A stretch of 64,000 bases of DNA from Shimia abyssi (GCF_003014475.1 NZ_PYGJ01000001.1:1-64000); one strand, 5' to 3'; shown: positions 53,353-61,921, counted from the stretch's first letter. The notes: generated by a model from the letters alone, not told the origin. Program-made: numbers and translations.

Positions 53353-54113
53353 CCGCACCAACCCAAAACTGGCCCGATCACATCCGGGGTGTCACCACCC
53401 ACACGCGTCGCGGCGACCTCAAAAACGCCTTTCGCTACAGCGTGGATTACGTGCTGATCGACCCCGAAAGCACTGCGCATCCCTCGCTCATGGGCAGAAA
53501 TGCTTTCAACCTCATTTCTGTGCATGACAAATCACACGGTGGCAAAATCGGCGCGGGTCACGGCGCAGCGTGGGCCCGCGACGCGCTCAAGCTACGCGGT
53601 CTTGCACCCGGCACCTACGACCTGCGTTTGCTGACACAGCCGGGCTTTTTGGGCCATGTATTCAACCCGGTCAGCTTCTGGCTCGCCATGCGCGACGGCG
53701 ACCTCATTGCCGTGATCTCCGAAGTGTCGACCCCCTTCAAAGACCGCCATTCCTATCTCACCCACCTGCCCGATTTTGCCCCAATGGCCCCGTCCGACAC
53801 GACACACGTGACAAAACGCCTGCACGTCTCGCCATTTCAGGACGTGGAGGGCGACTACACGTTTTCCTTTGCCATACGCCCCGATCAAATCGCCATTCGC
53901 ATCCTTTATCGCAACGGACGCGAAGGTGTCGTGGCCACCCTCTCTGGTCCACGCGCTCCGCTAAGCAACCGCGCAATCCTCGGCGCGGCGCTGCGTCGCC
54001 CGTTTGGCACGCGGCGCACCCTGTGGCTGATCCAGTGGCAGGCGATCAAACTAATTCTAAAAGGCGCGGCCTGGCGCTCGCGCCCTGTACCGCCGTCAAA
54101 GGAACTGTCGTAA
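53349..54113 (+). CDS. DUF1365 protein
   Basis: Encodes 254 residues from the ATG at 53349, which overlaps the preceding stop. Typical DUF1365 parts are THTRRGDLKNAFRYSVDYVLID near the start and FLGHVFNPVSFWLAMRDGDLIAVISEV with NTF-like NPVSFW, then DVEGDYTFSF. The biochemical role is unknown, but the gene almost always lies between the FAD oxidase and the cyclopropane-synthase-like gene. Its TAA overlaps the next ATG by one base. Confidence 0.85.
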   Translation: MTAPTQNWPDHIRGVTTHTRRGDLKNAFRYSVDYVLIDPESTAHPSLMGRNAFNLISVHDKSHGGKIGAGHGAAWARDALKLRGLAPGTYDLRLLTQPGFLGHVFNPVSFWLAMRDGDLIAVISEVSTPFKDRHSYLTHLPDFAPMAPSDTTHVTKRLHVSPFQDVEGDYTFSFAIRPDQIAIRILYRNGREGVVATLSGPRAPLSNRAILGAALRRPFGTRRTLWLIQWQAIKLILKGAAWRSRPVPPSKELS

Positions 54114-55144
54114 TGATCTCTACGTCCCGCAAATCCCGCTTCCTTGACAGCTGCGCGCGCATCTCGACCGGTAACCTGCGCCTTTACACCCCGTCCGGTC
54201 ATCACCAAGACTTTGGTCAGGGCGCACCTGCCGCCGAAATGCGCATCCATGACTGGGCTGCCCTGTCTGGCCGCTCACTTGCCAAATCCTACGCCGCAGG
54301 TCTCTGGGACAGTGACAGCTTAGGCGCGCTCTGCGCCCTCATGCTCTCAAATCCACACGCATTCAAACACAGCCTACCGCGCGGCATCAACACGCCCACC
54401 AAAGGCGTCGGCATTGGCAATGAGTTTTTTCAGCTCCTGCTCGATCCCGGCATGAGCCTGTCCGCCGGCCTATTCGAAGCAGGCGACCCGGACCTTAGCC
54501 AAGCTCAATCCCGTAAATACAATCGCGTCCTCGACCGCCTCGCGCCCGGTCTCAGCATCCTTGACATCGGCTGCGGTTGGGGCAGCTTTGCCGAACGCGC
54601 CGCTGATCGGGGCTATGATGTGACCGGCCTTACCCTCAACGCAGGCCAAAAAGGCTACGCTGATGCACGGCTGGACGGGCGCGCCGATATCCGCCATCAG
54701 GATTTCCGCAAAGAGCATGAAATCTACGACAATATCGTTTCCATAGAACAACTTAACACGCTTTCCCCACGCCTCTGGCCCACTTTTTTTGCGCAATTGA
54801 GGTCGCGTCTCGCCCAAGGCGGGCGCATCGTGCTGCAAGCAGTCACAACCCCCGACGCCGGCCCGCTCTCGCCTGTCCCTACGGTCGAAAAACTCCAAAA
54901 ACTGGCCAAAAATGCCGGTCTTACATGGAAAGACAGCTTCAGCTTCGGCCCCTCTTATGCCCGCACCTTCGCGACGTGGCAAAACCAGCTCGAAACAAAC
55001 AACGCGCGCTTGTCACATATGGACTTTGACACTGCGTTTCAGCGGGAGTGGCGCATTGCGCTGGCCGCATCATCCGCCCGTTTCCGCACCGCACAACGCG
55101 ATGTTTTGCAAATCGACCTCACCCATCAACGACGCAACCAATGA
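54113..55144 (+). CDS. Cyclopropane-fatty-acid-synthase-like methyltransferase
   Basis: Encodes 343 residues from the ATG at 54113; an out-of-family open extension upstream lies inside DUF1365. The SAM-binding motif is LSILDIGCGWGSFAERAADRGYDVTGLTL, preceded by LFEAGDPDLSQAQSRKYNRVLDRL and followed by the IVSIEQLN active-site region. It should methylate a double bond of membrane fatty acids. Compared with canonical CFA synthase it is shorter, so a methyl-branched or furan precursor is as likely as a cyclopropane. It is the third gene of the sigma-E operon, overlapping neighbours at both ends. Confidence 0.83.
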   Translation: MISTSRKSRFLDSCARISTGNLRLYTPSGHHQDFGQGAPAAEMRIHDWAALSGRSLAKSYAAGLWDSDSLGALCALMLSNPHAFKHSLPRGINTPTKGVGIGNEFFQLLLDPGMSLSAGLFEAGDPDLSQAQSRKYNRVLDRLAPGLSILDIGCGWGSFAERAADRGYDVTGLTLNAGQKGYADARLDGRADIRHQDFRKEHEIYDNIVSIEQLNTLSPRLWPTFFAQLRSRLAQGGRIVLQAVTTPDAGPLSPVPTVEKLQKLAKNAGLTWKDSFSFGPSYARTFATWQNQLETNNARLSHMDFDTAFQREWRIALAASSARFRTAQRDVLQIDLTHQRRNQ

Positions 55145-55740
55145 GAGTATCCATGTCAGTTTACTGGTTCATCGCCATCATCGCCCTTGTCGTGATCGTC
55201 CTGGCGGCCCGCACCCGCGTCGGCTTCACCGCACAGGATCCCGCTTATTATTCAGACTCCGGCCCCTACTTTGATCTGACCGAGCACTTGAATGGCCCCA
55301 TCCTGTGCGAAGGTGTGATCTACGGCCCGCTTGGCCGGGTCGAAAGCACCTTCACTGCCAATATGTATGGCGAATGGGATGGAACCTCCGGCACGCTGGA
55401 CGAAAACTTTACCTACAACACCGGCAATACCCAATCGCGCCAGTGGCGGCTCACCATGGGGGAAAACGGACGTTTTACAGCCGAGGCTGACGACATAATT
55501 GGCACCGCCCAAGGGCTGGTCAGTGGCTCTTCTGTACGGATGACCTACAAAATCAAGCTTCCCGAAGAGGCGGGCGGACACGTGCTTTCCGTTGTCGATT
55601 GGCTGTACCTGACCGAAAACGGCACCATCATTAACCGCTCGCAGATGCGCAAATTTGGCATCAAGGTTGCCGAACTCGTTGCTACAATGCGCCCCGATCC
55701 TGCCGAGGCCGCCTTAGGGGCTCAACAGGCAGCGGAATGA
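55141..55740 (+). CDS. DUF3833 family protein
   Basis: Encodes 199 residues if started at the ATG overlapping the preceding TGA; an ATG four codons later (55153) is also good. One N-terminal transmembrane helix (WFIAIIALVVIVLAA) is followed by a lipocalin-like beta-rich domain (YFDLTEHLNGPILCEGVIYGPLGR, FTAEADDIIGTAQG, LTENGTIINRSQMRKFGIKVAEL), the DUF3833 pattern. Function unknown; a lipid-binding role would suit the operon. Its stop overlaps the SDR start. Confidence 0.8.
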   Translation: MRVSMSVYWFIAIIALVVIVLAARTRVGFTAQDPAYYSDSGPYFDLTEHLNGPILCEGVIYGPLGRVESTFTANMYGEWDGTSGTLDENFTYNTGNTQSRQWRLTMGENGRFTAEADDIIGTAQGLVSGSSVRMTYKIKLPEEAGGHVLSVVDWLYLTENGTIINRSQMRKFGIKVAELVATMRPDPAEAALGAQQAAE

Positions 55741-56483
55741 TATTCTCTGGCAAAACCTACTGGATTGTCGGCGCCTCCGAAGGGCTGGGTCGCGCCCTGT
55801 CCAGCGCTTTGTCAGCAGAAGGGGTGCATCTGGTGCTCTCCGCGCGCAACGAAGCGCGGCTTACCGAGCTGTCCGACAGCCTGCCCAACGCAACAGCCCT
55901 ACCCTTTGATGTCTCAAACCGAGCCTCAGTCGGCTGGGCAACCCACCGTTTGAAAGAGATAGGTACCCAAGTCGATGGCATCATCTACTGCGCAGGAGCC
56001 TATGATCCCATGACCGCCCAGAACTGGGACGCCACCGCAGCCGAGGTCGTGGCCGATGTCAATTTTATGGGAGCTTTGCGCGTTCTGGCACATGTCGTAC
56101 CACAAATGGCAGAACGCGACACTGGTCACATTGTCCTGATCGGCTCGCTTGCCGGGTTCCGCGGCCTGCCCGGTGCCATTGGATATGGCGCATCCAAAGC
56201 GGCGCTTATGCATCTCGGTGAAAACCTGCGTGCCGACCTGCGCAGCACCGGCGTCAAGGTGCAATGTCTCAATCCGGGGTTCATCCAGACCCGACTGACC
56301 GACAAAAACGCGTTCGACATGCCCATGTTGATGAGCCCAGAAGATGCGGCGAACCATTGTATGCAAGCGATGCGCAGCAACCGGTTTTCCACATCCTTTC
56401 CTGCGCCATTCTCATGGCTTTTCCTGATGGGCAGGTATTTACCAATTGGCTTGTTTCAGTCGATCTTTCGGCGCAAATCCTGA
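55737..56483 (+). CDS. Short-chain dehydrogenase in the sigma-E operon
   Basis: Encodes 248 residues. Cofactor site IVGASEGLGRALSSAL, NxAG-like IYCAGAY, the catalytic Ser in LIGSLAGFRGLPGAIGYGASK and the YxxxK pair are all present. A C-terminal hydrophobic stretch (FPAPFSWLFLMGRYLPIGLFQSIF) may touch the membrane, fitting a lipid-linked substrate. Substrate unknown. It is the last of five genes joined by 1-4 base overlaps. A four-unit 11-base repeat follows the stop. Confidence 0.85.
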   Translation: MIFSGKTYWIVGASEGLGRALSSALSAEGVHLVLSARNEARLTELSDSLPNATALPFDVSNRASVGWATHRLKEIGTQVDGIIYCAGAYDPMTAQNWDATAAEVVADVNFMGALRVLAHVVPQMAERDTGHIVLIGSLAGFRGLPGAIGYGASKAALMHLGENLRADLRSTGVKVQCLNPGFIQTRLTDKNAFDMPMLMSPEDAANHCMQAMRSNRFSTSFPAPFSWLFLMGRYLPIGLFQSIFRRKS

Positions 56484-56488
56484 ATTTC

Positions 56489-56532
56489 AGACCGACGCGA
56501 TACCGATGTAATACCGACGCAATACCGACGTT
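56489..56532 (+). repeat. Four tandem 11-base units (copy B)
   Basis: AGACCGACGCG, ATACCGATGTA, ATACCGACGCA and ATACCGACGTT follow each other, then CCGTTTTCGCG. The array starts six bases after the SDR stop. It has the same unit, number and ending (GTT plus T run) as the array at 13743. The rest of the gap to the integrase (56533-56888) has no supported gene and becomes AT-richer. Confidence 0.7.
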
Positions 56533-56830
56533 CCGTTTTCGCGCGTCGTAACGCCCACCGCCATAACAAACGCGTTTCGAGATTCATAATGCCATCGCAC
56601 GCAATAGAGGCAAAAACACCCCCAAGCTACCCGATTCCCAGCGGAAAAACACCACGGACAACACCACAACCTAACTGCACACCAGTCACATCAACCCATG
56701 TCCAGTTATCGTTGATTTTAAATGATTTTTTGGTGCGGGTGAAGTGCCGCGAACTCTCGTGCCACAATGCCCCATGACGTATCAATAAATGAATGAATTC
56801 AGACTTTTAGCCCAAATGTCTGTATCATGA

Positions 56831-56843
56831 TGTTCCATGGTGT
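56831..56843 (+). repeat. 13-base direct repeat, left copy (candidate att site)
   Basis: TGTTCCATGGTGT occurs here, 45 bases before the integrase start, and again at 61623-61635 beyond the primase gene. The two copies bracket 4.8 kb holding the integrase, two small genes and the primase-helicase, as expected for attachment sites of an integrated element. A 13-base core is short, so this is provisional. Confidence 0.45.
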
Positions 56844-56888
56844 ACCACTGTGTGGTAAACTTGAAGGTGGATAATCAGGTGGATCAGT

Positions 56889-58058
56889 TTGGCTAGGGAA
56901 TTGAACAGATTGTCGGCGGCTTTCGTAAAGTCAGCGCCGGTTGGCAAACACGCAGATGGTGGTGGTTTGTGGCTTCACAAGCGCCCTGACGGCGGCGCCC
57001 AGTGGTTCTTGCGTGTGACTGTTCATGGCCGACGCAGAGAGATGGGGCTTGGGTCGTTGCCTCATGTTTCCTTGAAGGAGGCACGGCTGCACGCAGACAT
57101 GTGGCGCGCAGTGGCTAGGGAGGGAAAAGACCCAATCAAGGTCCGGCAACGCCAGAGACGAGAAGCGGAACGTGACCTGCACATCCTACAAGATGTTGCG
57201 AGAGATTGTTTTGAAAGCCGTAAGGCGGAGCTAAAGGGTGATGGTAAGGCGGGTCGATGGTTCTCTCCCTTGGAGCTCCACGTATTGCCAAAACTAGGTA
57301 AGGTGCCGATTGCAGAGATAGACCAGCACGATATTAGGAATACTCTTGCACCAATTTGGCATGCGAAGGCCGCAACTGCGAAGAAGGCGTACGAACGTCT
57401 CAAAGTCTGCTTCCGCCACGCCGCGGCTCTAGATCTCAATGTAGACTTGCAAGCTCCAGAGAAAGCGAAAGCGCTGCTGGGCGCGCAACGCCACAAGGTG
57501 CAGCACACGCCCTTCATGCCTTGGGAGGACGTCCCTGCATTCTACGCCTCGCTGAACGAAGGCACGGTCACGCATTTTGCCCTTCGGCTGCTGATATTGA
57601 CGGTAGGCACAAGGTCTCGACCCGTTCGATACATAAGGATGGAGCAGATTGAGGGCGATCTTTGGACTGTACCGGCAGATCTAATGAAGGGGCGCCAGAA
57701 CGCAGAGCAGGACTTTCGTGTTCCACTCTCCGAGCAGGCTCAAGCAGTAATTGCCGACGCGCTACCCTATGAACGAGACGGGTTTCTGTTTCCAAATGTG
57801 CGAAAAGGCGTGATCTCTGACGCGACCATGGCGCGGCTCATGGAGCGGAGGGGTCTTGAGGCCCGTCCACATGGTTTCCGCTCTAGCTTCCGAACCTGGT
57901 GCTCAGAAGCTACGGATGCGCCTTGGGAGGTTGCCGAAGCTTGCCTTGCCCACAATACCGGCAACAGGGTCGAGCGGTCCTACAAGCGGACGGATTTCTT
58001 GGACCGGCGTCGAGAGCTCATGCAGCGGTGGGCAGATTATGTTTCAAGTGCCATATAG
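56889..58058 (+). CDS. P4-type tyrosine recombinase (integrase)
   Basis: Encodes 389 residues from a TTG start; no upstream ATG fits. The N-terminal arm-binding DUF4102-like domain (LSAAFVKSAPVGKHADGGGLWLHKRPDGGAQWFLRV) and the core SAM-like domain precede the catalytic domain. The catalytic residues are the Arg in GTRSRPVRYIRMEQI, the HxxR in PHGFRSSFRTWCSE, the His in CLAH and the Tyr in VERSYKRTD. P4-like integrases insert elements into tRNA or other short sites. It is the first gene of a small element and lies just inside the left direct repeat. Confidence 0.9.
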   Translation: MARELNRLSAAFVKSAPVGKHADGGGLWLHKRPDGGAQWFLRVTVHGRRREMGLGSLPHVSLKEARLHADMWRAVAREGKDPIKVRQRQRREAERDLHILQDVARDCFESRKAELKGDGKAGRWFSPLELHVLPKLGKVPIAEIDQHDIRNTLAPIWHAKAATAKKAYERLKVCFRHAAALDLNVDLQAPEKAKALLGAQRHKVQHTPFMPWEDVPAFYASLNEGTVTHFALRLLILTVGTRSRPVRYIRMEQIEGDLWTVPADLMKGRQNAEQDFRVPLSEQAQAVIADALPYERDGFLFPNVRKGVISDATMARLMERRGLEARPHGFRSSFRTWCSEATDAPWEVAEACLAHNTGNRVERSYKRTDFLDRRRELMQRWADYVSSAI

Positions 58059-58125
58059 GTAGGGGATAGACACTTTGTGTAATGATGAGTGGGGCGAAAG
58101 ACTTTGCAACGATGACTTGAGTTCG

Positions 58126-58635
58126 ATGTCGCGCCGGGAGCTCGTAGACTGGTCAAGGCGACGCATTGAGCGCTCAAGAGAAGCTCCGACCCCAGATTTT
58201 ACACTGCTCCTTATGGCTGAAATCACAGCTGGCCGAATAGAGAGCTTCGTTACCAATAATCAGCCCATCGACAAGTGGATGTATGAGCAGCTGCTTTTCG
58301 CACGCAAAGAGTGTCGTGATGCAGGAGTTGAACCGTCGCCATTTCTTGAGAGCTACATCGCCGACGTCACGACCGGTCAATTGTTGCAACCGGGCGCAAA
58401 GGTAGGGCGCAAACGGGAGTTCTTTCGAGATCTGCAGATCTGCGACTGCATCTTTCAGATAGTTGCCAAGCGCAGCGACATTTCAGCGACCCGTAGCACA
58501 GAGCGCGGTGTTAAACGCAAGCGTAAGCCTGATCGAAACTCGGTCTGCGACATCGTTGCAGAAGCCACGGGTATGATCGAATACGAGGCGGTTAGAAAGG
58601 TCTGGAAAAGTCGTCCGGAAAGGTTCCGTGGGTAA
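58126..58635 (+). CDS. Unknown protein of the integrated element
   Basis: Encodes 169 residues from the ATG at 58126; the frame could also start at a TTG at 58075. Basic and helical with no membrane segment. Notable stretches are MSRRELVDWSRRRIERSR, NNQPIDKWMYEQLLFARKE and a C-terminal piece VCDIVAEATGMIEYEAVRKVWKS that looks like a helix-turn-helix for DNA contact. I do not recognise the family. Its place between integrase and AlpA-like regulator suggests a regulatory or replication accessory role. Confidence 0.55.
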   Translation: MSRRELVDWSRRRIERSREAPTPDFTLLLMAEITAGRIESFVTNNQPIDKWMYEQLLFARKECRDAGVEPSPFLESYIADVTTGQLLQPGAKVGRKREFFRDLQICDCIFQIVAKRSDISATRSTERGVKRKRKPDRNSVCDIVAEATGMIEYEAVRKVWKSRPERFRG

Positions 58636-58718
58636 ACAATTCTGCACGAGTTGTGTTCCGGCGACCAATCCGAGTTTCTTCTCCATTTGTAGTGCACCAC
58701 AACACATAGGAGTGCACC

Positions 58719-58928
58719 ATGGTAGAGAAGACAGAGAAGTATCGCACGTTCGCGGAAGTCGCGAGCCGGTACCACACCAGCAGATCGACGATTTACAGAT
58801 GGTTAAGTGACCCCGTCGCGCGCTTCCCGCGCCCATTCAGGATTGGACACAGGTGTCTGTGGCGGTCGGCAGACCTCGATGCCTTTGATGAGGGATTTCA
58901 TCAACAGTCGGAGGGAAGTTCGAAATGA
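58719..58928 (+). CDS. AlpA-like helix-turn-helix regulator/excisionase
   Basis: Encodes 69 residues. The MerR-like HTH is RTFAEVASRYHTSRSTIYRWLSDPVARFPRPFRIGHRCLWR, the exact layout of AlpA-type proteins that act as activators or excisionases in P4-like elements, ending with a W-R-S-x-D-L-D motif. Its TGA overlaps the ATG of the primase gene, so the two are coupled. Confidence 0.85.
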   Translation: MVEKTEKYRTFAEVASRYHTSRSTIYRWLSDPVARFPRPFRIGHRCLWRSADLDAFDEGFHQQSEGSSK

Positions 58929-61267
58929 AACTCCCCGAAAGATATATCCTTTGGAAACTGACCAATGATAGAAGAAAAGTCCCATGTGATGAGAGAGGCG
59001 TCGCGATAAACCCTTATGATCCTTTGCGTTGGATGACCTTCGAGGCCGCTACATCCAAGTCAGGAACAAGCAAAGGTCTTCGCATTGGCTGGGTCTTGAG
59101 CCGCAAGGATGACACAAGGCTCTACGGTCCCAATGACGGTTGGTTCTTTCTGGATTTGGATAAGTGCCGCCAAAGCGGCGAATGGACGCCGGAAGCTCAG
59201 TCTGTGTTTACAGCGTTCAAGGGCGCTTTGGGTGAAGTATCAGTTAGCGGTATGGGGCTGCACGTAATCGGGCGCTTTGATCCGCAAATGTTACAGAACC
59301 GGAGGAACAAGTGGGATGGTTGGCTTGAATTCTACTCAGACAAGCGATTTGTGGCTTTGTCAGACAATGGGCTGTCCGTGATCGGCGACAAGGGTGACGG
59401 CCTCACAGACTGCACAGAAGCTCTGAAAGCTTTGGTTCCCTTTAGAAACGATCCAAAAGCTGCCATGGCCTCGACAGGTCTTTTGGCATCGACATCACTA
59501 CAAAACTCTGGATTACCCGAGGGTGCCGATCCCAACTATTCAGGCCCAGAGAACGACGAAGAACTCATCGATCTCGCACTACAAAGTGGCGGCGGTGCCG
59601 CAGCGAAATTCGGAATGAAGGCTTGCTTTCGAGATTTGTGGGAGGCTCGTGAAGAAACCCTTCGAAAGCACTATCCTAGCCCAACAGACGATGGCTTCGA
59701 TCACAGTAGTGCTGATCTTGCACTCATGAACCACCTCGCGTTTTGGACTGGCAAGGACCGTCGCCGCATGGACCGGTTGTTTCGACGGTCCGGGCTGATG
59801 CGAGACAAATACGAGCTGCGCGCAGACTACCACATCAATACTATCCAATATGCAATTCGAAGCTGCGAACAGGTCTACCAAGGAGGCAATCAGGGTTCCG
59901 AGGCAAATGCTGAGCCCCATGCTTTGATGCCGGACCACCAACTCGCATTGACGCTGTTCGAGCAACACTGGCGGGGAAGAGGCTTCTACATTCCGGAGCG
60001 GGATCGCTGGGCATTTTGGAAGGAAGGTCGTTGGCAACTGTCATCAAACAAGCAAGAAGCTCTGACGCGCGTGCGCACCCAGTTGGCGCAGGTTAGAACA
60101 ATCGGTATTGAAAAAGTTGCGCAACAACGCAAGCGCCTTGGTCAAAAGAAATCGATCGACGATATCGCTGCGCTCATGAAGTCCACACCGGGTGCATCCA
60201 AACCTCTGGCAGAGTGGGACGCGGACCCATTGGAGCTCGGCACGCCGAGTTCAGTCATAGATCTTCGGACGGGCCAAGCGCGGCCACGCAAACGCGAAGA
60301 CTTCCTGCTCAACTCCACAAGTTGCGATCCAGGGATGCCAGGGTTCGAGCCAACGAATTGGTTCCGGTTCTTGTCTGAGATCACGAAAAATGATCCAGAA
60401 CTCATTGAGTTCTTGCAGCGCTTAGCTGGGTATGCCGCAACGGGCTCAACCAAAGAGCAAATGCTGTTCTTCGCACTCGGAACCGGACGCAACGGAAAAG
60501 GGACGTTTCTGAATACAATTGGGGAAATCCTGGGAAATGACTACACCGTGATGCTGTCCAATGCTGTGGTGACGGAGCAGAAGTTCGACCGTCATCCCAC
60601 TGAATTGGCAGCTCTGGTGGGCAAACGACTTGCAAGGGTCTCTGAAATACCTGTTGCCAAAGCTTGGGCTGAAGCCACCCTCAAGCAGATCACTGGGGGC
60701 GACCCCTTGACCGCACGTCACATGCGTCAGGACCCGTTTGTGTTCACGCCTCAGTGCACATTGATCATTGATGCCAACAATGCTCCACATGTGCGTGGTA
60801 TCGATGAAGCGTTTCGCCGACGTATTCAAATCATCCCGTTCGACGTGACGATCTCTCCCAATAGGGTAGATCCTGACCTTCCTGCCAAGTTACGTCGGGA
60901 AGCTCCCATGATCTTGGCTTGGATTGTTGAGGGCGCCGCCAAATGGTGTTCGTCCGGCTTGCGTATCCCGAAGTGCGTCACCAACACAACGAGTTCATAT
61001 CTCGATCAACAAGATGAATTCAGACAATTCTTGGATGAGCGTTTTGACCTCGACCCCAAAGAATGGGTCGACAACGCCACACTCAGAGAACAACACACTT
61101 ACTTCATGGATGAGCGTGGAGGTCACTCTTGGAAACAGCATCACATCAGTGAAGAAATGCGCAAACGAGGCTTTGTGTCATGCAAGTCCGGAAGCAAACG
61201 CGGCTGGAGAGGCCTTAAACCAAAAATCACCCCACAGGTGGCGATGATGCCGGGTCTCTCTCCTTGA
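58925..61267 (+). CDS. P4-like primase-helicase
   Basis: Encodes 780 residues. The N-terminal ~200 residues (GWFFLDLDKCRQSGEW, VSVSGMGLHVIGRF, EFYSDKRFVALSD) look like a primase-polymerase domain of the archaeo-eukaryotic type, with candidate metal aspartates in DLDK. The C-terminal part is a D5/P4-type SF3 helicase: Walker A GTGRNGKGTFLNTIGE near residue 519 and VGKRLARVSEI as the Walker B region, then TLIIDANNAPHVRGIDEAFRRRI. It should initiate replication of the element. No capsid, packaging or tail genes follow. Confidence 0.85.
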   Translation: MKLPERYILWKLTNDRRKVPCDERGVAINPYDPLRWMTFEAATSKSGTSKGLRIGWVLSRKDDTRLYGPNDGWFFLDLDKCRQSGEWTPEAQSVFTAFKGALGEVSVSGMGLHVIGRFDPQMLQNRRNKWDGWLEFYSDKRFVALSDNGLSVIGDKGDGLTDCTEALKALVPFRNDPKAAMASTGLLASTSLQNSGLPEGADPNYSGPENDEELIDLALQSGGGAAAKFGMKACFRDLWEAREETLRKHYPSPTDDGFDHSSADLALMNHLAFWTGKDRRRMDRLFRRSGLMRDKYELRADYHINTIQYAIRSCEQVYQGGNQGSEANAEPHALMPDHQLALTLFEQHWRGRGFYIPERDRWAFWKEGRWQLSSNKQEALTRVRTQLAQVRTIGIEKVAQQRKRLGQKKSIDDIAALMKSTPGASKPLAEWDADPLELGTPSSVIDLRTGQARPRKREDFLLNSTSCDPGMPGFEPTNWFRFLSEITKNDPELIEFLQRLAGYAATGSTKEQMLFFALGTGRNGKGTFLNTIGEILGNDYTVMLSNAVVTEQKFDRHPTELAALVGKRLARVSEIPVAKAWAEATLKQITGGDPLTARHMRQDPFVFTPQCTLIIDANNAPHVRGIDEAFRRRIQIIPFDVTISPNRVDPDLPAKLRREAPMILAWIVEGAAKWCSSGLRIPKCVTNTTSSYLDQQDEFRQFLDERFDLDPKEWVDNATLREQHTYFMDERGGHSWKQHHISEEMRKRGFVSCKSGSKRGWRGLKPKITPQVAMMPGLSP

Positions 61268-61271
61268 TGGA

Positions 61272-61371
61272 TTGGGACAAAAGGGACAGGTATTTCTATC
61301 TATACTTTCCTAGAGAACTCTTTGAGTTTCTTGGAGCCTATAGTTCAGAATTCCCGTCCCTTGCGTCCCAA
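61272..61371. repeat. Imperfect 16-base inverted repeat behind the primase gene
   Basis: TTGGGACAAAAGGGAC (61272-61287) and GTCCCTTGCGTCCCAA (61356-61371) pair in 14 of 16 positions around a 68-base AT-rich interval. It lies just past the primase stop. It may be a replication origin or packaging-type signal of the element. The remaining stretch to 61555 contains no supported gene. Confidence 0.4.
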
Positions 61372-61555
61372 TACAACAGAAGTTTGTGAAATCTTGTCGC
61401 TAGAAGATAGTTGAGGTGGCGCGTTACCCGCACCGCATTATCGCCTGAGAGGACCCATTGATGGGCGCGTAATCGTTCCAACAAACTGTACTTTACAAAT
61501 ACCTGAAGAAACGTGTGGTTCCCGCGCAACTTCAGTGTGCTTTGAGAAATCATTA

Positions 61556-61605
61556 TTTGACTGTTAATCAATTGGTCGTAGGTTCGATTCCTACCACCCC
61601 AGCCA
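61556..61605 (+). tRNA. 3' fragment of tRNA-Asn (GTT)
   Basis: The 3' half of a tRNA-Asn is present: anticodon loop CTGTTAA (anticodon GTT), a variable loop, the T-arm GTAGG TTCGATT CCTAC, acceptor strand CACCCCA, discriminator G and CCA at 61603-61605. The 5' half (acceptor TGGGGTG and D-arm) is absent upstream, so this is not a working gene. Such 3' fragments are the usual trace of integration into a tRNA gene. Confidence 0.8.
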
Positions 61606-61622
61606 GCTAAGCCCAGTTCTAG

Positions 61623-61635
61623 TGTTCCATGGTGT
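61623..61635 (+). repeat. 13-base direct repeat, right copy (candidate att site)
   Basis: A second TGTTCCATGGTGT, 18 bases beyond the tRNA-Asn fragment, matching the copy at 56831-56843. If these are attachment sites, the element is about 4.8 kb and carries the tRNA fragment as its right terminal cargo. Confidence 0.45.
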
Positions 61636-61789
61636 CGCGGTGGCCAGTGTCGTCGGAAATGCCCCACTACTAGAATGCCGACCCGCAGCACTCTAAATCA
61701 ACCCTCGCGGGTGTAGAGGGTGTGCCCCTCCCACATTGCGGGAGAGGCGGGTTAGTTGTTTCAGGTTCGAGATTTAGGCTTGGCCACAG

Positions 61790-61915
61790 CTACACCCACC
61801 GCCAGTTGATCCCGTTAGCGCGTCGATCCCACTCATCTCTGAGGTTATCCGCTCGCGACCCCGTCTCCAGATGCTCCGGGTTGATGCAGCGCCGGTTGTG
61901 ACACCGATGCCGGAT
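61790..61915 (-). pseudogene. C-terminal fragment of an HNH endonuclease
   Basis: Reading leftward, the frame ends with RHRCHNRRCINPEHLETG, then SRADNLRDEWDRR and a TAG at 61790. The CHNRRCINPEHL part is the signature of phage-type HNH endonucleases. The upstream part of the frame overlaps the integrase remnant on the other strand and has no endonuclease features, so the gene was cut off by recombination near 61920. Confidence 0.5.
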
Positions 61916-61921
61916 CGGCGT

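Noticed and set aside
53570..54112. N-terminal extension of the CFA-like frame
   Set aside because: It lies inside DUF1365 in another frame; the methyltransferase begins at the ATG overlapping the DUF1365 stop.
61338..61691. 117-codon leftward frame with GLAGWGGRNRTYDQLINSQ
   Set aside because: This is the antisense translation of the tRNA-Asn fragment, a well-known artefact.
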